A model generated the notes under the pieces. The model was not told the origin of the DNA, did no database searches, and worked only from the letters and a program-made list of their open reading frames with translations. From Sclerodactyla briareus (lineage: Eukaryota > Echinodermata > Holothuroidea > Dendrochirotida > Sclerodactylidae), in contig JAODTK010005557.1 of NCBI GenBank assembly GCA_026419785.1, forward strand, positions 95,156 to 159,155: DNA of 64,000 nt. The letters run 5' to 3'. The translations under genes and the position numbers were made by a program. The stretch's first letter is position 1. Each line of letters begins with the position of its first letter. Below, one piece after another: positions 11,236-20,905 of the stretch.

Positions 11236-12800
11236 GAACCCATAATTGCCTAAACAAAATGAGGGCAACCCCCAGCACGAGAAACTGAAATAAAGAAGAG
11301 GAGATCCCAGCTTTGTGATTCTAACACTCTTGAACCGCTGGATATCAAAGCAGGTGGAAATCATCCTCGTGAAGCCTATTCCAGGCACGCGGAGTTCGAG
11401 GAAAAAAAGAGCGAGCATAGGTTTCGGTCCGATGACGTGGGAGATGCAACCGAAACGGGTGCTGGAATGAGAAAGAGCGAGGATGGCGATCCCCTAAGTA
11501 AAGGAGGACGCATCCTGAAGCGCGAAGACATTGACCATAAAAGTAACGGTAAAGGAGACAGAGAGAGAAGATACAGATCTGCGATGAGAGAGAGGCTTAA
11601 GTGAGGAAGTAAGATGATTATCGTTGATGAGACGATTGGCCTTTTCTGGATACATCAGGACCCGAGCGAGGTGGCGAAGCCCCACCCATATATGGCAACA
11701 TATGGGTGGATTAGCTCAGCGGTAGAGCTCCAGACTGCAAAACCATTGATTGCGAGTTCGGAGCCCATTGGAGCCCGAGGACTTTTCCGCGTGCTGTTGG
11801 CCAAGGCCATGTCTCCGGAACTGTCCCACGCACCCCGTGTAAAAGTGGTACCGTTTGAGGCGACTTGTTGAAGAGTAATGAGCGCTGTATGTGGCTGCCC
11901 TCTTGGAAGTCCCCCGGGGACAACGATGAAGTGACGTACCGAAACGGTGCGTCGTGAGCGAAAAAACAAGCCAGGAAAGGCCTGCTATCTATCTATTACG
12001 GTGTGACAAGTCACTAATGATCAGGGGAAATATCTGTGAGCTGGTGGGGAAAAGCGTCTATATAAGCACTGTATATTATATCAATTGGGAGCGAACTTTG
12101 GCTTTGTAAAGCAGAAGTAGCTTTTGTGAGGTGAAGTATTTCCTTGGCACGAAATAAAGCCCAACTTTTAGATGCATTAGTCGCGATAGCTTGATATTAC
12201 GTTCCAGGCATGTTTTTGCTGATTTCCATACCAAATCAGCAAGTTCTGAGTTTTAGATTGTTTGAAGGTAACGCAGATTAAGCAGTACAGCAGTTCAAAA
12301 TAGACTGTAGATCATTGTTACTGACTGGCAACTAGAGAACGGTTATAGACAAAACATTCCGCTTCTGGGGACGAGGAAAGCACAGAGAGTGGTGTACCGG
12401 TAGGAATCATCATCAAAGGAGTGAATCCATAGAAGGTAGAGGTAAGAAGGATCATTGATTAAAAAAAAAGAGGAAGAATGTCGGATAAACACAACCTTGA
12501 GAACGCCAGCCATTGATAGCGAAGGTCTCGAGAGGCACCATCAACCCCGACAGAGATTGGGCGACAGGTAAGAAAGCGGCAGTCCCAGAAGTTTAGAAGG
12601 GGGCTGAAACCAAATGAAGGTGGCGAGTCCGGCGCGCCATTCACGGTCGAAGACCTTAGAGACAGCAGGGCAATATCCCTACTTTCGCCGAAAAACTCTC
12701 CACTGATTGGTGACAAAAGATAGTAGGACCCCAGTAGATCGGCCATGCCGGAAACCATACTGGTGGTCACTGATGACTGGACGAGAGAGTGAAACTCGCG
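11236..12800 (-). mobile_element. Decayed CR1/Jockey-type LINE, ORF2 3' half
   Basis: The minus strand carries frameshifted pieces of a non-LTR retrotransposon reverse transcriptase. From high to low coordinates: a stretch resembling the GxPQGxxLSPxLF box at about 12510-12467 (preceded by residues like ISVGVDGASRD), then the C-terminal region with NRLINDNHLTSSLKPLSHRR at about 11640-11560, and an RxPRAWNR box near 11400-11370 corresponding to the LWNSLP region of the family. The piece at 11236-11700 aligns along its length with the LINE at 42975-43440. After an interrupting SINE, homology resumes at about 12070 (CTTTGTAAAGCAGAAG matches CTTTGTAAAGCAAGAG at 43462). Multiple stops and shifts make it a dead copy. 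The clade is inferred from remembered family motifs. Confidence 0.7.
11702..12068 (+). mobile_element. tRNA-derived SINE nested in a LINE
   Basis: The head reads like a tRNA: box A TTAGCTCAGCGGTAGAGC at 11710-11727 and box B GAGTTCGGAGCCC near 11754-11766, with a CTGCAAA loop that would give a Cys-type GCA anticodon. Downstream, the body (GCGTGCTGTTGGCCAAGGCC, CATGTCTCCGG, CCCCGTGTAAAAGTGG) aligns with the SINE at 57472. The 3' limit is inferred from where LINE sequence resumes, near 12068. No clear target-site duplication was seen, only AT-rich edges. Confidence 0.65.
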
Positions 12801-13014
12801 AAACTGTTCAAAACATGCTTGTTGACTACATTCCCATCACTTAGAGAGACACCGAGGTGATGGCACTCGGCCTGTAATTGGAGGGGTTGGATTTGCGAAG
12901 GATATGAAAGCAGGAAACAGTAAACAGGCTACAATCGAAAGGCTCTCACTAAGACTAACCAACCAAGAGATGCAGTAATCGAGGGTAAGAACGGTATCCT
13001 CTCGCCTGACCGTA

Positions 13015-14430
13015 ATGGCTTCATGGGGAGGTGGACAAAATACTGTGCGAAGATCTATACTACGCGATCAACCCAAACACCTCAAGCTTCCTAACAACCA
13101 TACCCCGACCGGGATGAGGCCAACCTACCTGTTTTTGAAGGCGAGGTAGAATCAAGCGGTTGCCTGGAGTCTCCCGAAGTAGACATCGTGCCAGCGGAAT
13201 TGTTGAAAAGCGGTGGCTATGAGACGACAATGGCACTTACAACTTTTTGTCAGAAGATCTGGGAGCAAAAAAGTGGCCAAGGGAATGGACACAGTCACTG
13301 GTGATTCCCTTGCCAAAGGATGCAATTTGGAGGCTCTGCCAGAACTACGGGAAGCCTCGACCGTTTGAATCCTAATGCCCGAGGATATACTCGCAGAAGA
13401 GCAGACAGGCTTCAAGGCTGGTCGGAGCACATTTGAGAAATCTGAAACTGCGGAGTACTCATCGAGAAACACCAGCAAAACCAACTTGACCTATTTCCAC
13501 ACTTCATCGACTTCAAGAAGCCTTTGATAGAGTTTGGCATGAATGCCTTTGGCAGGTCCTCAGCGACTTCGACAACGAAGAGGGGCTGTCAAAGTTATCC
13601 AAGCACTTCATGAGCACTCCAGTATCGCAGTTCTCTTGAACAATCAAGTCGGCGATTTCTTCCCGACTGCTGTCGGTGCAACGTGTTGTCCACCCTCTCA
13701 CCAGACACTCTTCAATCTTTTTTTTCTAAAAAGAATCATGCAGAGACCCTCCAACGACTACATACGACGTCGACCTGATGGCTGGAAGCAACAACGAGCT
13801 ACATGACCTGACTAACAGGCTGGCAAGAGTTGCTAACAACTTTAGCATATAGATTTGTGCAGAAAAGTCCAAGATCATGGTTAATAGCAGAACTAACACC
13901 CAAGTTGATATCACACTGCAATGCGAGTCTCTTAATGTAGTCTCCAGTTGCGAATTCCTTGGAGCAACTCTCACAAAAAATGGGACCAGTGCAGCGGAAT
14001 CCGCATCCAGATTGCACCAGCCACGGCAGCACTAGCCAGACTGAATAGGATCGAGGGAACAACAACAGTTTTACCGCCAAGTTCCGTCTCTTCAGGTCAC
14101 TCGATGTCTCTATTCTACTCAATGGTTGTGAGACATGGACACTTCTGGCAGACAGTGAAAGGATTCAAGCCTTTGAGACCAAGTGCCTGCGGAAACTGCT
14201 CGGCATTTCTCATACTGACAAAGAAACAAACACATAGTAACGAACGTATCAGAAGTTTGATTGGCCCACAAAAAACCTTACCACAATCAGAGACGCAAAC
14301 TAACTTGGTTTGCCCACAAAGTTACTGACAGAACAGCATAGAGGAAGATGACAGCTTCAAAACTCATGTCCCACCGACGACTTCCGCAGTCGTGGGACTG
14401 AGTGAGCGAGTGAGTGAGTGAGTGAGCTGT
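13015..14430 (+). mobile_element. Decayed LINE (RTE/L1-like endonuclease-RT type)
   Basis: Plus-strand pieces in three frames follow the order of a common invertebrate non-LTR reverse transcriptase: WTKYC-like start (13032), DIVPAELLKSGG (13165-13200), KIWEQKKWPREWTQSLVIPL (13255-13310), AEEQ-GFKAGRST (13395-13432), FIDFKK followed by FDRVWHECLWQ after a shift (13502-13556), a SPDTLFNLF-like box (13697-13725), VDLMAGSNNEL (about 13770-13802), SSCEFLGATLTKNGTSAAES (13945-14005), and NGCETWTLLADSERIQAFE-like residues (14120-14175). The FADD catalytic box is not intact: sequence jumps from the RIMQ region to VDLMAGS, consistent with an internal deletion near 13765. The copy ends in a TGAG microsatellite (14398-14425), typical of short-repeat-tailed LINEs. 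It runs opposite to the neighbouring LINE. Confidence 0.75.
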
Positions 14431-15002
14431 TTCATAACGTGAGATAACCTCAGCCTAACATTGGATAACCTGATCTACCACGCAATAACGACCTATGGCA
14501 TATCTCGATCATAGAATTTTCTACATGTCTACATGTACAAGTAGAGAACTATCACACCTCCGCAAATCACAGTTGATAATCGTTCCAGACATTGTGGCTA
14601 CATAGCTAATATCATATATGCCACCCATCATCGAAAGGTCGTAATAAACATCATTCATAATTTCATTGTTGTTTACCCAGATGGCGCGTGGCGTGCCGTC
14701 AGTATATTAGTGATAATGATAATAAAAGTTGTTTGCGACGATAGCGCTCACGCAGACTTGTCATGATGTCAAATCTGAAGTGTATTTGACAGCGAATACA
14801 ACAGACACGCGACAGCGGAAGGTCTTTGATTAAAGGAATCAGCCCATCTCCCAGTTTATTCATTAAACATTTTTGTCAACGTTCCTGCCTAAAGTTGAAT
14901 GGCAAGCTGAGTCACACTGCAACTAGAAGCAAAGGGCGCTAGGAGATGGGCGCTCGGGGGTAGGGGGTTTAGGGTGATTCGGGGGCTAGAAGGGCAGAAG
15001 TG
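14431..15002. other. No gene recognised
   Basis: Mixed sequence without supported features. A short AATGATAATAAAAG stretch lies near 14715. From about 14995 it becomes G-rich and leads into the satellite. Confidence 0.5.
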
Positions 15003-16026
15003 CCCCGTCGTCCGACACGTCGACAGTCCGACAAGGCGTCAGTCCGACACGTCGCCAGTCCGACGAGTCGTTAGTCCGACACGTCCGTCAGTCCGAAAAT
15101 ACAGCACACACTAACTGTACAGGGGGACGAAAAAACGTGTCGCTAGTCCGACAAGTCGTTATTCCGACACGTCGTCAATCCGACAAGTCGTCAGTCCGAC
15201 ACGTCGACAGTCCGACAAGTCGTTATTCCGACACGTCGTCATCCGAAATACAGTACACACAAACAGTATCGAGGAACAAAAAAACGAGTCGTAGTCCGAC
15301 AAGTCGTTAGTCCGACACGTCGTCATTCCGAAAATACAGTACACACTAACTGTATAGGGGAACAAAAAAACCGAGTCGCTAGTCCGACAAGTCGCAAGTC
15401 CGACACGTCGTCAGTCCGAAAACATAACACACACTAACTGTATAGGGGAACAACGAGTCGCTAGTCCGACAAGTCGTTACTCCGACACGTCTCAGTCCGA
15501 AAATACAGCACACACTAACTGTATAAGGGAACAAAAAAAACGAGTCCCTAGTCCGACAAGTCGTTAGTCCGACACGTCGTCAGTCCGAAAATACAGCACA
15601 CACTAACTGTATAGGGGAACAAAAAAACGAGTCGCTATTCCGACAAGTCGTTAGTCCGACACGTCGTCAGTCCGAAAATACAGCACACACACTAACTGTA
15701 TAGGGGAACACAAAAAACGAGTCGCTAGTCCGACACGTCGTTACTCCGACACGTCGTCATCCGAAATACAGTACACACTAACTGTATAGGGGAACACAAA
15801 AAACGAGTCGCTAGTCCGACAAGTCGTTAGTCCGACACGTCGTCAGTCCGAAAATACAGCACACACACTAACTGTATAGGGGAACACAAAAAAATACGAG
15901 TAACTAGTCCGACAAGTCGTTAGTCCGACACGTCGTCAGTCCGAAAATACCGCACACACTAACTGTATGGGGGAACAAAAAAACGAGTAGCTAGTCCGAC
16001 AAGTCGCAAGTCCGACAAGTCGTTAG
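15003..16026 (+). repeat. Minisatellite array A1 (16-bp modules in ~87 bp units)
   Basis: The higher-order unit is about 82-92 bp: two or three 16-bp modules (AGTCCGACAAGTCGTT and AGTCCGACACGTCGTC types) followed by an AAATACAGCACACACTAACT segment and a TATAGGGGAACAAAAAAACG segment. The TAACTGTAT landmark occurs near 15349, 15436, 15518, 15606, 15694, 15779, 15868 and 15959, with the first 15003-15250 portion less regular. The array is the inverted counterpart of the one at 27131-27926. No evidence of coding. Confidence 0.95.
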
Positions 16027-16064
16027 TACACTATTTCGATTGACTTATCCAGATTCATATGCTT
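16027..16064. repeat. Module flanking satellite A, inverted copy in A2
   Basis: ACTATTTCGATTGACTTATC followed by CAGATTCATATGCTT is the reverse complement, with few differences, of the spacer found twice inside the second satellite at about 27255-27300 and 27614-27662. It therefore belongs to the satellite system and is not unique flank. Confidence 0.75.
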
Positions 16065-16086
16065 GGTAAGTGCAACAAAGCAGTTC

Positions 16087-16194
16087 TCTGATAGTGTGAT
16101 ATATTATTATTATTATTAATATTATTATTATATTATTATTATTATGATTATTATTATTATATATATTATTATTATTATTATATTATTATTATTA

Positions 16195-16229
<35 letters not shown>
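16087..16229. repeat. (ATT)n microsatellite
   Basis: About 140 bp of ATT/TTA repeats with occasional interruptions. It abuts the hairpin head of element X, which is preceded by a TTATTATTATC string in the other copies too. Confidence 0.95.
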
Positions 16230-16960
16230 CTCATCAGTCTCGAAGGGCCAGATGAGAAATTGTAGTCAGTTTACCATTTCACCTATATATACTGCTGATG
16301 GTTGCCCATAGCAACGGGTGCTATTGTAGCAATAGTGGTGGTTAAGAACTATCCAACTGAGTGGTACCTACCCTAGGTGGGGTGCCCATGGTCGGGTGGT
16401 CCAGCAATGAGGTGCACTCGCGAAGGTTTGTCCGTCTGTGTGTGTGCGTTTGTGTGTGTGTGCGTTTGCGTGTCCGTCAGATTTTTTTATGGTTTCGCAA
16501 TATCTCCACTTTGAGGTGGCCGAACATGGTCAAATTTTGCATACTCCTAAATAGTCACAAAACCACGTTTTACCCCTCCAAATTCCTTCAAAAACATGGA
16601 ATTCTGGGGAGTGAAAATTGCCATTTTGGGGTAAAAAAGTCATTTTTGCCCATTTCTCACTGTTTTTCAGATGTTCGGTGATTACAAAATGATACTCGAA
16701 TATTTTGAGATTTCCTTACAAGGCAGGAAGTAACAAATTATTACTGTTTCCTTGCATTCGAGCAAAAATTGCAAAATAAATTCGAATTTAGAGAGAAACA
16801 CACTCTTTTTCGGCCAAATTGTGAAATTTTCCTTTGAAATATTTGGCGACTGGAATGACTGAATGGTTCATACGTGAATTGTGATACACTGTAAGACAGA
16901 AAGGGCGCAAACAATACAATTTCAACTATTACTTCCCTGAATTGCATTATAATGTTGGTA
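16230..16960 (+). mobile_element. Element X, copy A
   Basis: Begins with the hairpin head (16230-16256; arms CTCATC and GATGAG) and TTGTAGTCAG. It continues with an X-box-like GTTGCCCATAGCAAC (16301-16315), GGTGCACTCGCGAAGG (16411-16426), a TG-rich block ending GCGTTTGCGTGTCCGTCAGA (16464-16483), and body repeats starting near 16501, 16668 and 16845. The same order occurs in copies at 20648 and 54595. It encodes no protein that I can see. Family unknown to me; a non-autonomous element is the simplest reading. The 3' limit is uncertain. Confidence 0.7.
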
Positions 16961-17225
16961 CTTGGGAGAGAAAAACTTCATTAAATACCCCCTCACTGGA
17001 TTAGACCAGGCATGATTAGTAAGGGGGGGGGGGGTAGGGGGAGGGGTAAAGGCGAGAACTCAAGTGATTCTCCCATTGATTAGTTACCACGTCATTCAAA
17101 TCAGAGCAAGACAAACCTGGAGCTGGAGATTCCTAGGCGGGTGTGAACATCGGCTATCAGGCCACGCCTGGCTACCATGGCTAATTTGCGGTAGACCGGC
17201 CCACCAGATATAGTACGGATACCCA

Positions 17226-17870
17226 TGTGTAACTGGATGTATGAGTTTAGTGTTAGACTGTAATTACTGGCAAGGATTAGGGGTAGGGTTTCGGGTTAGT
17301 GGGGATCAGGGGTTAGGTTAGGTGTTGGTAACCATAAGATTTGGGATTATACATCTGGAATCTGACCCTATAACCATTCCAACCTGAATAGAATAAGTAT
17401 CATTCAACCCACTGTTGGCTCACTCGAAGTCATTGATCACACTAAAAGGCCTGGAATGGACCATTTTGGGACCTAACCGCCGCATTTTCGAACCTTATAT
17501 TCTGATATTAGTTTAATACATATTTTGAGCAGGAAATTGGAACCAAACAGTGAAATTCAATTGGAACAAGCTCATAATTACATCAGTCATACAATATAAT
17601 CCGATGGTACCTGCATGGCACATTTTCATCTCATCGGTCCCAAAGGGCCTAGATAGATTGTAGTCAGTACCATACATTATATATCCTGTTGTGGTTGCCA
17701 TAGCAACGGTCGGTTGTCGGGGGGTCCAGCAATGAGGTGCACTCGCGAAGGTGTTAGTGAGGATCATGCTTAGGTGTTGGTACCGAAAAGATTTGGGATT
17801 CTGGAATTGGAATCTAACCTTAACCCCACCCCTAATTCCTAACATTAATCTCATACATTCAGGTAACATT
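17226..17870. repeat. Foldback with TTAGGG-like core enclosing element X fragment
   Basis: TGTATGAGTTTAGTGTTAG with GATTAGGGGTAGGG on the left (17238-17292) is matched in reverse complement by CCCACCCCTAATTCC with TTAATCTCATACA on the right (17826-17858). TAGGTGTTGGTA with AGATTTGGGATT occurs in direct orientation on both sides (about 17321 and 17771). This suggests two partial palindromic units. A fragment of element X lies between them. Confidence 0.5.
17630..17760 (+). mobile_element. Element X, truncated copy B
   Basis: The hairpin head CTCATCGGTCCC starts at 17630, then TTGTAGTCAGTA, the X-box-like GTTGCCATAGCAAC at 17694-17707, and the string CCAGCAATGAGGTGCACTCG (17729-17748). Similarity stops just after GCGAAGG, before the TG-rich block. 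A 5' fragment only. Confidence 0.75.
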
Positions 17871-19170
17871 GAGTTAAACTGTTTCGCGTAGATACAATCA
17901 CGCCACAATTAGCCTAGCCTTGGCCTAATGTTACAGCTAACAGCGTGAATTTACCTCTTCAAGAAACAGTCATACTAGCACAGACCTAGGCAATAACGAG
18001 TATGCTATAGCCTAGGCCTAGCCTAAGTTAGTTGAACTCCAAATTGAGTGTTTTCCCCTAGTCAAAATACTGTATTGGCCAAAAGGCACTGGGAACCTAC
18101 ACTTAACCACTCTTTTTCTGAACCCGGAGCCAGGGGGGCGGGGGCAGGCAGCCCCGCGCAGGCAAGTTAGTTACCAGGTAACTCACCCTCCGTTGTAAGC
18201 AACAACCAACCCAGCATGGCTTCTCTTGGAGTCTGACCAGTGATGTTTCGCGCTGATGACGCTTGAAGTTGCTTGAAGTTAGCGAAACTTCTAGACATGC
18301 TGTCACAGATGAAATCTCACATCATAATAGACAGAAAATATTTTGGAGAGAAAATACATCAACCTGCAGCCAGATTCATGTAAATGTATAACAAATCGCA
18401 CAGACGAATGGGTTCTTCCGAAAAGGGCAGATGGATTCCAGCTAAGGAGTAAACCCCCAATTTAGCCAAAAAGCGAAAACATTATGGGTCTATTTTTTCG
18501 ACAGGGAACACCTGGCGGATGTACATCAGGTGTAAAGGTGGTGTGCTGCTTTATTCAGTGTTATTCCTCGAGAGAAAATCAAAATTGACGGTACAGTCCG
18601 GAGGGCAATGGAAGGCTCAAGAACGGGAAATGGTAGAAGGGAAAAGCAAGAACTTGCCCCCAAATGCAGTAAAGTTGGGAATAAATTGAATAATCTAGAA
18701 TCTAGGTACGGTGAAGCCTGCTTTTATGACGCTCTCATAAACTTAGAGGTCACCTAACTTCCCCCACTCCACCCCTAACCCCTCCCCAAAAACCCTTCCC
18801 CCACTCACGTTGGGCGAGAAGAAACCCGTTGGGAAGAAATGTAGCATAATGATATAAAAATTTGCAAAATATTTTGGAGAATGATTACTAAAAAATTGTT
18901 GTACCCATCCACTATCCCGGAATGGAATCTTTCCCAGTCGGATCTGAGAGAGTCTGACAACCTCGAAGAATTTTAAGAATTTTAAACCTAACTAGTCCTG
19001 GAAGACTTACCAAGGAAGCTCACACCAGAATCTAGACCGTCGCTGCTTCCACTGCTCACTTATATTGCACCAACTGCATGTTTAGACAGCCATCCCAGGC
19101 GATTTCATGCAGTATAATTTTCTGAAGGTTCTGGAAGGTGGAAGACTGAATTTCATGGATGCCGATGAGA
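17871..19170. other. No gene recognised
   Basis: No convincing coding or RNA feature. The segment at 18711-18770 (GGTGAAGCCTGCTTTTATGA, then GCTCTCATAAA and a C-rich run) resembles 52945-53000 in the same orientation and is probably a short dispersed repeat. CCTAGGCCTAGCCTAAG-type short palindromic strings occur near 18013-18027. Confidence 0.5.
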
Positions 19171-19243
19171 TATGCAACTCCGGGGATTGCCCCTTGTTAT
19201 TATCGTTGTTGTTGGTGTTGTTGTTGTTGTTGTTGTTGTTATT
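19171..19243 (+). repeat. Element X tail-like fragment with (GTT)n
   Basis: GCAACTCCGGGGATTGCCCC at 19175-19194 followed by TTGTTATT and about 35 bp of GTT repeats matches the distal end of element X copy C (GCAACTCTGGGGATTGCCCT near 21532) and copy D (55495). Only the tail is present here. Confidence 0.6.
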
Positions 19244-19584
19244 TAACAAGAACTGAATCTAAATCCCCCCACCCTCGCCGCGAGGTATTAATGTGCACTG
19301 GCTCGAAAGGATCTTCCTATTGTCTACTGCTTCGACTGATTCCTATCCTAATTCCTAACCCTAACAAAGGAAGACAATCAATACTATAAAATGGAGACAT
19401 ATAATCAGCTGAGACTCCCCGCGCAGTGCACATTAACTGGAAAATGACGCAGATCAAGAATTTGAAGATATTTAGGTTGGATGAATATCAGGGGAAATGT
19501 CAGGATGACAGTAACACCAAGAAGTATCGGAAGTAAAGACGTATTTGCCCAAATAACATGAACACAAATGAGCAGGGACGCCGT
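19244..19584. other. No gene recognised
   Basis: Short mixed sequence with a CCTAATTCCTAACCCTAAC telomere-like string near 19348-19366. Nothing else supported. Confidence 0.45.
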
Positions 19585-19659
19585 TCCCTGCAGGGACACG
19601 GGGACGCGTCCTCACCAAAAAATACCAGAGGTGGGGACACGGTATACCATGTCCCCACC
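19585..19659. repeat. Cluster of perfect and near-perfect palindromes
   Basis: TCCCTGCAGGGA (19585-19596) is a perfect palindrome, GGACGCGTCC (about 19602-19611) another, and 19630-19659 is a 30-bp palindrome with arms GGTGGGGACA and TGTCCCCACC around GGTATACC, with one mismatched pair. Three palindromes within 75 bp suggest a structured element or strong cruciform potential. Confidence 0.7.
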
Positions 19660-19852
19660 ATCTTCGAGTGAATTTTGGAAGTGTGACTATCCTTGAATCC
19701 TGCTATACCGCGTTAGTCGTGAAGATCTCAAGTACCCATTAGGCGTTATCAAAAAACAGTGTCTCGAATTCACCTCAACTTCCCTAGGACAACCCGTGAC
19801 AGCTGCTGACATTTGAAGTGCCTAAACGGCGTCCGGCAGAAGGGTCGCATGT

Positions 19853-20687
19853 ATGCCCCTCTGTGTCATTGCATGATCGCGTTTTTCAGGTTTTAGCAGA
19901 TGTGATAGTAAAGCTAGTACACCACAGCAGGGCACAAACCAAACTGGGGGAAGCCCCCATGCGTTTGGAAACCCTGCTAGAACCCTGGTCGTTATGATTA
20001 TTGTCATTGTTATTATTATCTCATCGGTCCCGAAGGGCCGGATGAGATATTGTAGTCAGTATGCCCCTCTGTGTCATTGCATGATCGCGTTTTTCAGGTT
20101 TTAGCAGATGTGAAAGTAAAGCTAGTACACCACAGCAGGGCACAAACCAAACTGGGGGAAGCCCCCATGCGTTTGGAAACCCTGGCTAGAACCCTGGTCG
20201 TTATGATTATTGTCATTGTTATTATTATCTCATCGGTCCCGAAGGGCCGGATGAGATATTGTAGTCAGCATGCCCCTCTGTGTCATTGCATGATCGCGTT
20301 TTTCAGGTTTTAGCAGATGTGAAAGTAAAGCTAGTACACCACAGCAGGGCACAAACCAAACTGGGGGAAGCCCCCATGCGTTTGGAAACCCTGGCTAGAA
20401 CCCTGGTCGTTATGATTATTGTCATTGTTATTATTATCTCATCGGTCCCGAAGGGCCGGATGAGATATTGTAGTCAGCATGCCCCTCTGTGTCATTGCAT
20501 GATCGCGTTTTTCAGGTTTTAGCAGATGTGAAAGTAAAGCTAGTACACCACAGCAGGGCAACAAACCAAACTGGGGGAAGCCCCCATGCGTTTGGAAACC
20601 CTGGCTAGAACCCTGGTCGTTATGATTATTGTCATTGTTATTATTATCTCATCGGTCCCGAAGGGCCGGATGAGATATTGTAGTCAG
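19853..20687 (+). repeat. Four-copy 209-bp tandem array (head of element X)
   Basis: Units start with ATGCCCCTCTGTGTCATTGC at 19853, 20061, 20270 and 20479 and end with the element X hairpin and TTGTAGTCAG. Spacing is 208, 209 and 209 bp. Units differ at only a handful of positions (GTGATAGTAAAG in the first against GTGAAAGTAAAG, one missing G in the first, one extra A in the fourth), so amplification or gene conversion is recent. Two identical 80-codon open frames (20071 and 20280) are translations of the array, not genes. The fourth hairpin (20648) continues into element X copy C. Confidence 0.95.
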
Positions 20688-20874
20688 TTTGCCATTTCAC
20701 CTTATATTTACTGTTGCTGGTTGCCATAGCAACGGTTGCTATGTAATCATAGTGTGGTTAGGAACTATCCACTGAGGGGTACCCATTAGTGGGGTACCCA
20801 TGGGTGCCTTGCCGGGTGATCCAGCAATAAGGTACACTCGCGAAAGTGTCCGTTTGTGTGTTTGCGTGTGTGTT

Positions 20875-20905
<31 letters not shown>

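Noticed and set aside
15003..16026. Regular short repeats with spacers resembling a CRISPR array
   Set aside because: Modules are 16 bp, the intervening sequence is itself repeated, and the setting is a eukaryotic satellite with an inverted twin.
17275..17325. True interstitial telomere array
   Set aside because: Repeats are degenerate (TTAGGGG, TAGGGTTTCGGG) and belong to a foldback element, not a perfect (TTAGGG)n tract.
20071..20522. Two identical 80-codon open frames
   Set aside because: They are the same frame read in successive units of a 209-bp tandem array.
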